A stretch of DNA of 64,000 nucleotides from Thinopyrum elongatum (GCA_011799875.1 CM022298.1:726980181-727044180); one strand, 5' to 3'; counted from the first letter of the stretch, positions 11,191 to 22,527 are shown. Numbers and translations: made by a program. The notes: generated by a model not told the origin, from the letters alone.

Positions 11191-11297
11191 CGGGTACCGG
11201 TGACCGCCCCCAAGGGTTGCCAAAGTGTACGGGTTCGGTGACCGCCCCCAAGGGTTGCCATTTGTACGGGTTCGGTGACCGCCCTCAAGGGTCCCTT
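11191..11297. repeat. Three-copy tandem repeat of about 42 bases in the 5' LTR
   Basis: The string 'gggt(t/a)c(c/g)ggtgaccgccc' followed by 'caagggt' occurs three times at close spacing. The same array is in the 3' LTR at about 19731-19840. It is non-coding. Confidence 0.8.
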
Positions 11298-11716
11298 TGT
11301 GGAATCACGGCATCTTGCATTGTGCGAGGGCGTGAGGACATTACAGTGGCCCTAGTGGCTTCTTGGGGAGCATTGTGCCTCCACACCGCTCCAAACGGAG
11401 ATTAGCATCCGCAAGGGTGTGAACTTCGGGATACATCGTCGTCTCCGCGTGCCTCGGTTATCTCTTACCCAAGCCCTTTTACTTATGCACTTTACTTTGT
11501 GATAGCCTTATTGTTTCTTGTCATATATCTTGCTATCACATAGTTGTTTATCTTGCTTAGCATAAGTTGTTGGTGCACATAGGTGAGCCTAGTTGTTTTA
11601 GGTTTTGTGCTTGAAATTAACCACTAGGTTTATTCCGCACTTGTTCTAGCCTAAACCGTAATTATTTTAAAGCGCCTAGTCACCCCCCCTCTAGGCGACA
11701 TCCACGATCTTTCAAT

Positions 11717-11728
11717 TGGTATCAGAGC
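11717..11728 (+). other. Primer-binding site (initiator-Met tRNA type)
   Basis: TGGTATCAGAGC begins two bases after the 5' LTR. This is the standard copia primer site, complementary to the 3' end of initiator methionine tRNA, and it fixes the LTR border. Confidence 0.9.
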
Positions 11729-11769
11729 CTCGTCTCTCTTTGTTAGGCTTAACCGCCTAGAGAGTAAAG

Positions 11770-12555
11770 ATGTCGACTAGGGGATTAGGTTTCTCTGACA
11801 CTCTTAGTTTTGATGGCACAAATTTTGATGTTTGGGTACTTCGCATGCTTAATCTCTTTAGGGTCATGGACCCAAATTTAGAGCGAATTGTAGATATGGG
11901 TTTTTCTCCTCCAAAGGATCCCCAAAGATTATCTTTAGAGGATGAGAAAAACTCTTATCTCAATGCTCAAGCTTCTAATGTGCTTTTCGATGCTTTGAGC
12001 AATGTAGTTATATTTCAACTCATGTCGTTCCGGGATGCTCATGAGTTGTGGACAAAGATTCAAGATAAATATGGTGTGTCCAAGATTTGTGGGGATGATT
12101 GTTCTCCCTCCACCTCCGGCCGTGTTGCCTTCTCAACTTCTTCTACTTCACCTACATGTGGATTGCCACAAGGTAATGCTATGGTGAGTAGTGTTGGTCA
12201 TTGCAATGATGATAGTGTGCTTATCATTGATGACTCTTCATCACTATCTTGTTGCAATGCTCCGTCTTTGGACTTTAACACTTCGTGCACCTTACATGTG
12301 TCTCATGCTTGTGTTGATAGTCCATGCATATCTTGTAGAAATTTCTTGACTAAATCTCATGATGATATGCTTGCTATATCTTGTTGCCATGATAAAAATG
12401 CATGTATTTCCTCGAGTTGTTGTGCTAACAATGTAGAGGAAACCCAACACTCCATGGAACAAGATGTGGTCTTGAACATTGCTTCAAGGGATCCTACATC
12501 ATCATCTATTTTTTTTGCCTTATGGCTAAGGCTTCAAAGGTATCTCCTACTTTGA
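11770..12555 (+). CDS. Copia-type gag, N-terminal half (frameshifted)
   Basis: The frame starts MSTRGLGFSDTL, 42 bases after the primer site. Residues 10-110 (FDGTNFDVWVLRM, LFDALSNVVIF, AHELWTKIQDKYG) match the gag type annotated as DUF4219/UBN2 in plant copia elements. A Ser/Cys-rich linker follows. The last 15 or so residues run past a T8 tract at 12509-12516 and look out of frame. The true continuation is the other frame from 12522. Gag would form the virus-like particle and package RNA. The break makes this copy probably defective unless frameshifting occurs. Confidence 0.85.
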   Translation: MSTRGLGFSDTLSFDGTNFDVWVLRMLNLFRVMDPNLERIVDMGFSPPKDPQRLSLEDEKNSYLNAQASNVLFDALSNVVIFQLMSFRDAHELWTKIQDKYGVSKICGDDCSPSTSGRVAFSTSSTSPTCGLPQGNAMVSSVGHCNDDSVLIIDDSSSLSCCNAPSLDFNTSCTLHVSHACVDSPCISCRNFLTKSHDDMLAISCCHDKNACISSSCCANNVEETQHSMEQDVVLNIASRDPTSSSIFFALWLRLQRYLLL

Positions 12556-14237
12556 ACCCCAATATGTCTCTTGATGATGATGTTAATGCTAATGATGATG
12601 AGGATAATGATGAAGAGAATGATAATGTTGCTTCCTTAAAAATTAAGGGAGAAATGATTTTTAAAGCTCTTCATAAAAATAAAATTGCTCGTTCCAACTT
12701 CATGGAAATCATGTCCATTGCCATTGAGGGCAAGAAATATATTGATGAGTTGGAACCTCGTCTTGAGGAGCATGAGGTCACCATTGAGAAAATGGAAGGT
12801 CATGAGCGTGATTACGCTAATGAGATCGCGGACCTCTCTCAAGCTCTTGAACTTGAACAAACCACCAAGGAATCTCTTGAGGTAACCTTTGCTCTAGAAT
12901 TATCTATAATAAAGGAATCCCGTGATAGAGCTCTCGAGGTGGCTAATGATTTCAAAAATAAAATTGCTAAGCTTGAAGTTGCTCATGCTAAACTCCTTGA
13001 GGACTTTAAGCACCTCGAAAATGGCTCAAGGGTCATTAAGAGTGAGCTCATCGAACTCACCGAGTCTCATGCTCAACTTAAAGCTTCTTATTCTAAAGAG
13101 CTTGCCAAGTTGCCTTCTCCTCTGGTTGTTTATAATGATGCTTGTTCTACTAACTCTATTTCTAGTGAAGCATCCATTTTGAAGGAGAATGTTGAGCTAA
13201 GGGCTCAACTTGAGTTGCTATCTAGCAATTACGGGAAATTAGAAGAAAGTCATGTAAGCCTCTCAAGCTCTCATGATGATCTTCTTGTATCCCATAATGT
13301 GCTAAAGATAGCTCATGAGGCTACGATCACTAAGGTAACATCTAGTGAGTCTCATGTGGGTACTAGCACTACTAGTCAAAATGCTAAATTGCCATGTGCT
13401 AGTCCTTGTAATTCATCTACTCACAATGTTGGTACATCTTGTGATGATTTACTTTCCTTGCCTTATTACTCTAACGATAAAGCTTACACTTCCTCTAGTA
13501 CTTGTGTTGATACTAACCATGTAGATGAAATCAAAGAGCTCAAGGCCCAGGTCACTTCCTTGAAGATTGACTTGCAAAAGTGTCATGAAGGGAAGTCCAC
13601 ACTCAACAATATCTTGAGTGTACAAAAATCCCCCAATGACAAAGGTGGACTTGGATTCAACTCCAATAAGAATAAGAAGTCCAAGAGAAATAAGAAGAAG
13701 GGCCAACAACAACTCAAGAATTCGGCCAAGATTATTTGCTTCAAGTGCAAAATTGAAGGGCATCATGTTAGATCTTGCCCATCAATATTGAAGAAGAAGG
13801 CCATTAGTGACAAGCAACAAGGGAAGAGGCCACAAGTTCATTCTCATGCTCAACCTCAAGTTGAAGAAAGGCCTCTTCCCAAGAAGACTCAAGCTAATGC
13901 TTCTCAAGTTGAGAAATCAAGTGAGAAGAAAGTGAAGAGTAGATGTTGCTACTTATGTCGTGAGAAAGGTCACGTCGCTTCTTCATGCACTAGTGGTAAC
14001 TTATCCAACCCAATTATTATTGATGATATCTATTCTCTTGGGAAGGATAAGGTTGGCAATGTGCTTGCCAAGTTTGTTGGTACTCAAAGTGGTGTCAAGA
14101 AAAGAACCATTTGGGTAGCCAAGCCTATTGTGACTAACCTCTTAGGACCCAACTTGGTTGGGGACCACCAAGCTCAAACTTCAACAATATGTGTTGTTGG
14201 AGGGTATTGGAGACTTGGCTACATTATGAAGAGTTAA
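12522..14237 (+). CDS. Copia-type gag, C-terminal half: coiled coil and two zinc knuckles
   Basis: This 571-codon frame overlaps the previous one by 34 bases in a different frame. Residues 10-30 are Asp/Glu/Asn-rich. Residues 35-280 are Glu/Leu/Lys-rich with heptad spacing, a probable coiled coil. Two CCHC knuckles follow, CFKCKIEGHHVRSC and CYLCREKGHVASSC (CX2CX4HX4C, complete), separated by a basic Lys/Gln-rich stretch. The knuckles bind RNA in gag. The ATG at 12522 is probably internal to the original gag rather than a real start. The end at 14237 has no protease after it. The coding is otherwise clean over 1.7 kb, suggesting the frameshift is recent. Confidence 0.85.
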   Translation: MAKASKVSPTLNPNMSLDDDVNANDDEDNDEENDNVASLKIKGEMIFKALHKNKIARSNFMEIMSIAIEGKKYIDELEPRLEEHEVTIEKMEGHERDYANEIADLSQALELEQTTKESLEVTFALELSIIKESRDRALEVANDFKNKIAKLEVAHAKLLEDFKHLENGSRVIKSELIELTESHAQLKASYSKELAKLPSPLVVYNDACSTNSISSEASILKENVELRAQLELLSSNYGKLEESHVSLSSSHDDLLVSHNVLKIAHEATITKVTSSESHVGTSTTSQNAKLPCASPCNSSTHNVGTSCDDLLSLPYYSNDKAYTSSSTCVDTNHVDEIKELKAQVTSLKIDLQKCHEGKSTLNNILSVQKSPNDKGGLGFNSNKNKKSKRNKKKGQQQLKNSAKIICFKCKIEGHHVRSCPSILKKKAISDKQQGKRPQVHSHAQPQVEERPLPKKTQANASQVEKSSEKKVKSRCCYLCREKGHVASSCTSGNLSNPIIIDDIYSLGKDKVGNVLAKFVGTQSGVKKRTIWVAKPIVTNLLGPNLVGDHQAQTSTICVVGGYWRLGYIMKS

Positions 14238-17200
14238 GGGGTCTTCATCATTCATATCGTCTCAAGCCAAGTCATTCGGATTATCAAGTTTCCATCTTAT
14301 ATCCAATGTGCCTCCTTGCGGTAACTTGTACTTAAATTGTTTACATTGAAAGTTACTTGCCCCTTTCGCATGTTTTGGTTTTGTACCTTGCATGTGTTTG
14401 GATATGTGTGCTTCCAATTTGCTTATCTTGAGTAATCAAGTATGTGTATATTGGTTCGCACTTCATGTTCGTGTGAGTTGGGTGTTGAGCCTTTGTGCAT
14501 CTTGTTTGTATCTTTGTTGGCTCTTGTGAGAGATTAATGGAACATCCCATTTTGGGCGAGTGATGAGCTTTGTGCGCCTCACAATCCTATAAATGTGTGT
14601 ACATGAGGAATACCATCTAGTATTGATATTACAAGATTATCTAGTCGCTAGGTGGTATGTCTCTCATGAGAAATTCAAATTCTAAAAAGTCCATTAATTA
14701 TCTCTTGTTGGATACTCTTATTGCCTCTTGTTAAGTTTTCCTTGGTATCACATTATGGGGGAGTAATATGCTATGTGCATATTACAAGCCTAGAGAATGT
14801 GTACATTTGAGATAATGTCACTTAGAGTTGATATTATTAATTATCTTGTTCCTAGGTGACATGTTAGCTCTACAAGTTGCAATTTGTTTGTGTTTGTTGT
14901 GAAGATGATGTTGGATATCCTTGTTATCTACCACCGGGAATTATTTCCAAATACTTCTTGCCTTTTGACAATTGGTACTCACTTATGTGTGGTAGAATTT
15001 ATTGACCATCTTTACATTGGCTTTTGTTTTTATTTGCCTTATCTCTTGCCAAGGATTGTGTCAACTCCCGTTGTCTTCCGTACCACTTGTGGATCTTGTT
15101 AATTTCTTGTTCTTGTCTAGTGTTTTTCTAGATATAGTGAAAGTGGTGATCCCACCTTGTGCATTTTGTATTCGAATGCAAATTCTCTATAATGCACAAC
15201 TCGTGGGGCAGCTATCCTATTTTCTTTAGAACACTCTTATTGTGATCCTTATCAAGTGTGTTTTGGTGGAAGGCAAGCCGTTTCTTTTTGGTACTTTGTG
15301 CCATCATGAAACTTTGTAGAGGGCATGGTTTGTTTGGAACCATCTTCTCTTCAGGGAGTTCGATATCCATCTTTTGCGTGTATCAATGGATATCTCATTC
15401 CTTGATGTATCTTTAATGATATCTTCCAAGTGATGATTTCTGCATTTGGTATCCTTTTTCACTTGGTATTTCTTTTTCATTTGGTATCGGTCCCTGAAAG
15501 TCTTGAGCATGCATAATTACTTCATGTATTTTCTTGGGCATGCTTTCTTTCTTTGACCCAATATATAAGGGAAACTCCACCTAGTCTCAATTTGGATGAG
15601 ATGTGCATGAAATTCATTTTCATATATCTATATGCACATATTTATGTGGAGTTTGTCCTATGTATTGGTGTTTCTAACTATTTGGTCCCAATGAGTTTGG
15701 GTACCGTTTAGTTTGTGTTGTTCTTCTAGGAACATTTGGAGATGCATTGGATGCTCGGCTCACTCACAAGGAAGGTGTTGTCACCATGTGCTTATTGGAG
15801 TCAAGCTAGGATGATCAATGAACTACTATCTACCTTCAATTGGTATCTACTACATCCTTCCAATGGTATCTCGGTAACAAGTATCATCATCTACTTCATG
15901 CACACATTTCTTGCATCAACCTTGTGTAGGTTGAATCATGGCATGTAATTCATTCTTTCTTCTGATACTTGTTTCCTTTCTCAAAGCATCCCAACAATGA
16001 TGTATTGTTGCTAGTTGTGATGTCTTTGATGCTCATGTGGTTGGAACTCATTTATATACAATAAAACCATATCTAGCCATGTGCTATGCCTTCAAGCAAA
16101 TATCTTATTGGTATATTTATGACCTCCATGTGGATATCTTATTCCTTTTTGTAACTATTTCGTGTGTGCATCCTTCTTTGTGGATTGATATCATCATGAT
16201 TTCGTCTACCTAGAACCTTATACACTTGAGAGAAATTGCATCTCTAGATGATATCCTTTCTTTCACGTCCACCTTGTCTTTCTTATGTTATTTCTTTGGT
16301 GGCTCCGTGAAAGCTTTTACCTTGAGTGTGGGTCATATCTCGTTGCATTTTGATGCACTCTTGCGTGGTGAAGATCTTGTTTTCCTCTTGCTTGTCATGA
16401 TGAGGCTTTGCCAATTCAATTGGTATCCCTCCTCTTAACGAAGCTTCCTTTTATATCTTCACCACGGGTTGTCACAAGCATAGGTTCTTTATATGCTTAT
16501 TAGTGAGCTTGTGAACCCATTTGCTAGTTGTGTGTGGGAATGACAGGCCTTGCACCGTGTGTCTCATTCATTCAAGACTATATTAATGCTTAATGCTCAT
16601 CCGTACATTAGTCTTCTCAAGTGCATTGCCCTTGACTCACACACATCGGTTTTGGTTGAGCCTTTTCTTAAGTTGCCTCTTTTACATGTTGCTCAACCAT
16701 GTGTTTGTTGCAAGCGCTAGGCTTAGTTTCCTATATGCTCACTTGCACTTGTTGTGTGTTTCTATTGATTTTTGGGGAGTGATGATCCTATTTTGTGCAC
16801 GTTGTATCCAATTACAAAAATTCTTATTTGTGCACAAATCACGGGGAGCTTCCTAGTTTCTTTAGAACACTCCCTTGCGTGTATCATAATATCTTTTTTT
16901 CATGTGGCTCATAGGATCATTGGTCTAGTTGGTTCAATTGATATCCTTTGATTGCTTGCTTCAATTGGTATCTTTTGATTGCTTGATTGCTTGTGTCTCT
17001 CTTTGTTATGTCTTCATGGCATATCATTCTTTAGCAATCTTTGTGCCTCAATATAGTTTGTGTTCCTCCAAGTATTTACCTTTGGATATGTGTATGGCAT
17101 TCCACTCTCTTGTTGAGAAATACACAATTTATGGAGGAACACTTTTTATATTGGCCTTCTAAGCTTTTCGCCCATTTTGGCAATCGATGCCAATGGGGGA

Positions 17201-17370
17201 GAAGTTTCAGAGAGTTTTGTGGAGAAGTTTATAGAGTTATCTCCTCTTGCTTTGGTTTTGTTCCTTAGCATTTGCATCTCATACGCATGCACTATTGGTT
17301 GTTGCATTGCATGGTGATGCATAATTCCTTATATAAACTCTCTTGAAAGTGATTGTCATCAATTACCAAA
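14238..17370 (+). other. Non-coding interior of the gag-only element
   Basis: About 3.1 kb of T-rich sequence with no pol motifs in any frame. It contains diverged internal repeats. A module around 14555-14690 ('tgtacatgag', 'gatattac', 'aggtgg.atgt') recurs at 14762-14875. Another around 15145-15240 ('gtgatcc.a..ttgtgca', 'tttctttagaacactc') recurs at 16775-16880. 'TTGGTATC' is common. It occupies the position of pol in autonomous relatives. Confidence 0.7.
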
Positions 17371-17381
17371 ATGGGGGAGAT
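17371..17381 (+). other. Polypurine tract of the gag-only element
   Basis: ATGGGGGAGAT lies immediately before the TGAAAGG start of the 3' LTR. Confidence 0.85.
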
Positions 17382-18619
17382 TGAAAGGATATGCGGTGCC
17401 CCCATGTGTGGTTTTGGTAATTGATGACATTCTCTATGGACTAATGGTTGCATTGAGTTATATTTGAAGGATTTGTCCATAGGCTTTTCTTGAAGTCCAT
17501 GTGTTGGTTTCAAGGAGTTTATGTGTTGACCAAGGTGCTATTAAGGAATTATCCAAAGAATGGTCATGTGAGAGTTGAGCTTATTGCAAGCATGTCTTGA
17601 AGAAGAAGATTGTGTGATCATTCATGTTTACCTTCAAGACATCATCCAAATGAAGAGAGTTGGAAAGATTCAAGGTTGGTCAAGACTAAGTCAAGAGTGA
17701 ATCAAGTTGATCAACTCACAAAGCGTAGAAGATGTACCGAGAGGGATCAAGTGATCCTATGGTATGGTAAGCATTGTCCATTGCGCTTTGTGTACTAACC
17801 TATGGTCTATGTGAGAGTTCTATGTGGGGTTAGGTACGTGTCCATGGGCTTGCATCAAGAGGAAGATATCACTCAACCCATGGAGAGGATGACATCAAGT
17901 GGTGATCGTCATCAAGATTGCCGTGTGCAAGTTCAAGTGGAGCATCACGAAGAGATCAAGTGCTTGAAGCTTGCCGTCCATTGTGGTGTCAATGGACTTG
18001 TGAAGATGTGCCGAAGAGTGGCTCACCCATAGTGAAGTATGGGGGAGCAATCATCTAGTCTTCATTGACCCAACGCAATCAAGAAAGGTGGTCCATCTTG
18101 AGGAGGACAAGATCGTCATCATCTAGCTCAAGTGGATCATGCGCAAGGCAAAGGTTTGCCCTTGATAGGTTTTCTATTTTTTTGGTCTCATGGTGGTAGT
18201 TGGGAGACCGGGTTATAGGATCGATTGCCGTACTATCAAGGGGGGCCCTCGTTGAGTAGCTTGATCATATCGTTCATAGAGAGCTCAAACCATTGCATCC
18301 TTGCATCATCTTTCTTGGTTCTTGTTTGGTTCTCCTTGTGAGTCTTAGAGCTTCTGGTCATTTTCATGATTAGCTCGAGTTCATCGAAAACGGAGTTTAT
18401 GTATGCATCTTCTATGATGTTTTCGATGTTGGGGTTTTTGCCGATCCTTCTTTCATAGAGGTTTCACATCTCTATATCCTTGGCATTTCTTCTACTGCTT
18501 CTTCTTATTATAACCAGTCACTGTTTGGATAGCTCTCGTCGTCATCTATCCAATAGGCTTGAATTTGCTCATTTCGGAGTTCTTTTGTAGAAGTTGTGGC
18601 AGTTCTGGTTTCTGCACTA

Positions 18620-19148
18620 AGCGGTAGTACCGCTAGTCCGAGCAGTTGTACCGCCCTAGGGGTGTTACCCCAGAGTTGCAGTCTCCAGGAGTTTTCCTAG
18701 CGGTTGTACCGCTACCCCCGGGCGGTTGTACCGCCTGGTGCTCGGAAAACTCCAGGTCTGCGGCTCAGCAGTTGTACCGGCCCACTACCGCCCTACCACC
18801 AGACTGGGCTCTGTCGTGGGGCGGCTCTTGGGCGGTGGTGGCCCGGTTAGTCCGGTCAACTAGTTTTGAGCGGTACTACCGGTGTCCGGAGCGGTTGTAC
18901 CGCTCGGGACTTAGCCACCACCCGTGCTCGGTCCTAGCTATTGCACCGGCGCAACCACCGTCTCAACTACCGCTCGGGGGTGACTCCTCTCTGTTTTGCA
19001 GTGGTTGTTGAGCGGTGGTGGAGCGGTTGTTCCGGTTTTTCGTTTCAACGGTACTACCGCCCATGCCACCGGTTGTACCGCTCAGTAGGGTTTTTGCAGG
19101 GTTCCCGTGTTTTTCGGTTGTACCGCTTCTCCTAGCGGTTGTACCGCT
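18620..19148. repeat. Array of GCGGTTGTACCGC palindromes in the 3' LTR
   Basis: This is the same array as in the 5' LTR, from AGCGGTAGTACCGCT at 18620-18634 to AGCGGTTGTACCGCT at 19134-19148. The unit that reads GTGG...CCAC in the 5' LTR reads GCGG...CCGC here (about 18700-18712). The second unit has one arm changed ('gcagttgtaccgc'). Confidence 0.9.
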
Positions 19149-19190
19149 CCAGTGCTTTTCTGCAGGTTAACGGACAGATTCGTGGGGTGC

Positions 19191-19197
19191 TATAAAA
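19191..19197 (+). promoter_or_regulatory. TATA box of the 3' LTR
   Basis: TATAAAA sits in the same context as 10649-10655. It could drive transcription out into the flanking DNA. Confidence 0.65.
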
Positions 19198-20260
19198 GGG
19201 GGTCTTCTTCCCCATTGACCCTAACGGTTCTTTGCAAGCTTTCTCCTCCCTTGTTGACCTTCCTCAAGCTTGCTATCTCTCAATCCCTCCATGGATTCTT
19301 GCTAGTTTTTGGGGGAAAAGAGAGAGGAGATCTAGATCCACATTTCCACCAATCACCTTCTCCTCTATGTGAGGGAAACCCCTTGGATCTAGATCTTGGA
19401 GTTCTTCGTGTTCTCTTCTTCGTTCTTCCTCTCATTTTCCTCCCTAGCATTAGTTGCTTTGGTGGGATTTGAGAGAGAAGGACTTGGGCACTCCGTGTGC
19501 CCTTTCCATTGCATTTGGTGCATTAGTTTGAGTTCTCCACGGTGATACGTGGAAGTTACAAGTTGAGAAGCTTATTACTCTTGGGTGCTTGGTACCCTTG
19601 AGCTTGTTCCTCTTGGGTGCTTGGGCGCCCTAGACGGTTGGTGGTGTTCGGAGCTCAATCATTGTGGTGTAAAGCTCCGGGCAAGCGTCGGGGTTCTCCA
19701 ATTAGGTTGTGGAGATCGCCCCGAGCAATTTGACGGGTACCGGTGACCGCCCCCAAGGGTTGCCAAAGTGTACGGGTTCGGTGACTGCCCCCAAGGGTTG
19801 CCATTTGTACGGGTTCGGTGACCGCCCTCAAGGGTCCCTTTGTGGAATCACGGCATCTTGCATTGTGCGAGGGCGTGAGGAGATTATGGTGGCCCTAGTG
19901 GCTTCTTGGGGAGCATTGTGCCTCCGCACCGCTCCAAACGGAGATTAGCATCCGCAAGGGTGTGAACTTCGGGATACATCGTCGTCTCCGCGTGCCTCGG
20001 TTATCTCTTACCCGAGCCCTTTTACTTATGCACTTTACTTTGTGATAGCCTTATTGTTTCTTGTCATATATCTTGCTATCACATAGTTGTTTATCTTGCT
20101 TAGCATAAGTTGTTGGTGCACATAGGTGAGCCTAGTTGTTTTAGGTTTTGTGCTTGACAAATTAACCGCTAGGTTTATTTCGCATTTGTTCTAGCCTAAA
20201 CCGTAATTATTTTAAAGCGCCTATTCACCCCCCCTTCTAGGCGACATCCACGATCTTTCA

Positions 20261-20408
20261 GCATGGCTCTTTTTCCATGCCATAATTTCCTAGTGTTGGT
20301 GGAAGCAAACAACGCTGACACTTTTTGTGTCCCCAGGAATCAGCGACACACAAACAATCGGTAGAGAGAATATCTGCCGGTAGAAATGACGTTGGTGCTC
20401 TGGTAGTG
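20261..20408. repeat. Right end of the CACTA-like element (proposed)
   Basis: Read on the minus strand from 20408 the sequence begins CACTACCAGAGCACC and contains 'ctaccggcagata' and 'cagcgttgtttgc' units. This is the form of a CACTA terminus with subterminal repeats. The base triplet after it is ctt. No matching CACTA terminus was found at the left (3736), so the element is incomplete or the call is wrong. Confidence 0.45.
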
Positions 20409-20599
20409 CTTTGGCGACAGATAATTTTTCATGAGCTTATATAAGAGTAACATATTGTGTGTTGGTATAGTTTGGGACAAAAAGAATGATGGTGATGCTC
20501 ACTTTTAGCAACAAATGCATGTCGTCTTTGTGGTGTGGTGGTGTAGTAATTACCCCCATGGAAACTTACATGGGTCTCATGCCCATCTCCCTCGATATA

Positions 20600-22527
20600 T
20601 TTTCTATCACAATTTATAAGGATAGCCGGGACTGGCTTATCAACCACTGGCAAATCCATCAGAAGCTCTCGAATCCATCCTGCTTCGAGGCATGATGTGT
20701 CTAATGCTGTGAGTTCTGTTTCCATAGTCGATCTCGTTAAGATCGTGTGCTTGCAAGACTTCTAGGAAACAGCACAACCGCCAAGTGTGAACACATATCC
20801 ACTTGTGGCTTTCAACTCATCAGCATCAGATATCCAATTCGAATCACTATACCCTTGAAGTACCATCGGATACCCAGAATAGTGAATTTTGTAGCTCATA
20901 TTACCTTGTAGATAATGCATGACTCGTTCAACCGCATGCCAATGCACATCTCCCGGATTAGAAACAAACAAACTCAGTTTGCACACAGCAAAATGAGATG
21001 TCAGGCCGAGTAGAACAAGCTAGGTACATAAGTGAACCAATCACTTGAGGGTATCTCAATTGATCCACAACCATGCCTTTGAACTTTCAAATCCGCACGC
21101 TAGGATCATATGGTGTTGCAGAAGGTTTACAGCCCGAATATCAAAATCGACTCAAAATCTTCTCAACATAGTGGGATTGCAGAACTGTAATTCCATCCTC
21201 AATATCTCTCAGCAGCTTGACGTTCAAGATAACATCAGCCACCCCCAGATCTTCCATCTCAAAGTTATGAGATACAAAGGCATTGACCTCCTCAATGACT
21301 TTGAGGTGGGTCCCAAACCTTAGTATGTCATCAACATACAGACACAGTCTAACTCCTTTGCCCCCACCATAGCAATAGTATACACATTTGACAGCTTCGT
21401 TAACAAAAAAAGCCAACAAATGTCAGAGCTGCATTGAACTTCCCATGACATTGCTTAGGCGCTCGTTTCAGGCCATAAAAAGATTTCAACAGCTTGCACA
21501 CCTTCCTTTCCTGACCATTTACTACAAAGCCATTTGTTTGTTGCATGTAAATTTCCTCGTCTAGCTCTATGTTAAGTAAAGTCGTCTTAATGTCCATCTG
21601 ATGAATGAGAAGACCACGCGAGGCAGCCAACGAGAGTAACACTCGAATGGTTGTCAATTGAGCCACATGTGAGTAATTATCGAAGAAATCTTTTTCTTCT
21701 CTCTGGTTATTACCCTTGCCCACAAGCCTAGCCTTGTACTTCTCAACAGTACCATCTAGCCTAAGCTTCTTTTTGAACACCCACTTACATCCCAATTGTT
21801 GGCAACCATAAGGATGATCAGTGATTTCCCATGTCCCGTTAGCGACGATGGAATCCATCTCGCTACGGACCGCATCCTTCCAGTAGTGAGCATCCGGTGA
21901 TGCATAAGCTTATGAAATGGAAATAAGAGTGTCATCTATGAGGTACACGAGGAAATCATCACCAAAGGACTTTGCAGTCATTTGTCTCTTTGCTCCTAAC
22001 AGGAGCTTCCTCGTCATCCTCCGTGGAACTTTCATCACTTTTGTGTTCATAATATTCCATCGGAATGGAAGGTTCAGGAGTCTCATAGGATTCCGATCTA
22101 GAAGTGCTTTGCATATCTATCATGGGGAAAATATCATCAAAGAATGTGTAGCATCTTTAGACTGCATGATCGCGCCGGCCTTCACGTCGTGTACATCATA
22201 TTTCATCCACTAGAAATCTATAGCCAACACTATGCTTGGCATAGCCCAGAAAAACACAGTCCACAGTCTTTGGTCCCAACTTACGCCTTTTGGTTATCGG
22301 CACATTGACTTTCGTCAAACAACCCTAGGTGCACAAGTAAGAGAGTGTAGTTCTTTTCATCTTCCATTCCTTATAGGGAGTAGTCTCATTATCCTTTGTG
22401 GGAACTTTATTCAGGACATGATATGACGTTAATACAGCCTCCCCCCACCGTGCATTGGATAAACACGATGTACTTAACATGGCGTTAACCAAGTCTGTTA
22501 GACTATGTTTTTTTTAGTTCGGCAACC
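20600..22527 (-). pseudogene. Decayed copia pol: integrase end, RT and RNase H
   Basis: Minus-strand blocks appear in pol order. After a degenerate integrase end (22527 downward) comes RT N-terminus 21858-21400 (MDSIVANGTWEI, GCKWVFKKKLRLDGTVEKYKARLV, HQMDIKTTLLN, FYGLKRAPKQ). An RT catalytic block follows at 21419-21141 (LCLYVDDIL, EMEDLGVADVIL), then RNase H at 20986-20762 (GYSDSNWISDADELKATSGYVF) and TALDTSCLEAGWIRELLMDLP down to about 20600. Several frameshifts and stops separate them. The 3' end and LTR are not identifiable, so the copy is truncated near 20600. It is interrupted by the CACTA element at 22528. Confidence 0.9.

Larger units (their letters stand above)
8818..11714 (+). repeat. 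5' LTR of the gag-only element (2897 bases)
   Basis: The borders TG...CA are matched to the 3' LTR at 17382-20260. By eye the two LTRs are nearly identical, with scattered substitutions. The 5' copy carries one extra 21-base palindrome unit near 10571-10605. Apparent frames inside it (for example 9046-9234 and 10082-10447) are not conserved proteins and translate the palindromic GCGGTTGTACCGC array. The LTR holds the promoter and, by family rule, the transcription start and polyadenylation signals. Confidence 0.93.
8818..20260 (+). mobile_element. Complete gag-only LTR retrotransposon, 11.4 kb, 2.9-kb LTRs
   Basis: Two long direct repeats (8818-11714 and 17382-20260) both begin TGAAAGGATATGC and end GATCTTTCA. 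A primer site TGGTATCAGAGC follows the left repeat and a purine tract ATGGGGGAGAT precedes the right one. The flanks are gcacg on the left and gcatg on the right, a 5-bp TSD with one C/T difference. The interior encodes a copia-type gag but no protease, integrase or RT. It would therefore need enzymes from an autonomous relative, like the elements called LARDs or non-autonomous copia. It lies inside the CACTA-like sequence that resumes at 20261. Confidence 0.93.
17382..20260 (+). repeat. 3' LTR of the gag-only element (2879 bases)
   Basis: It matches 8818-11714 end to end and ends GATCTTTCA at 20260, followed by the TSD gcatg. It has two, not three, terminal palindrome units, which accounts for most of the length difference. 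Confidence 0.93.
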
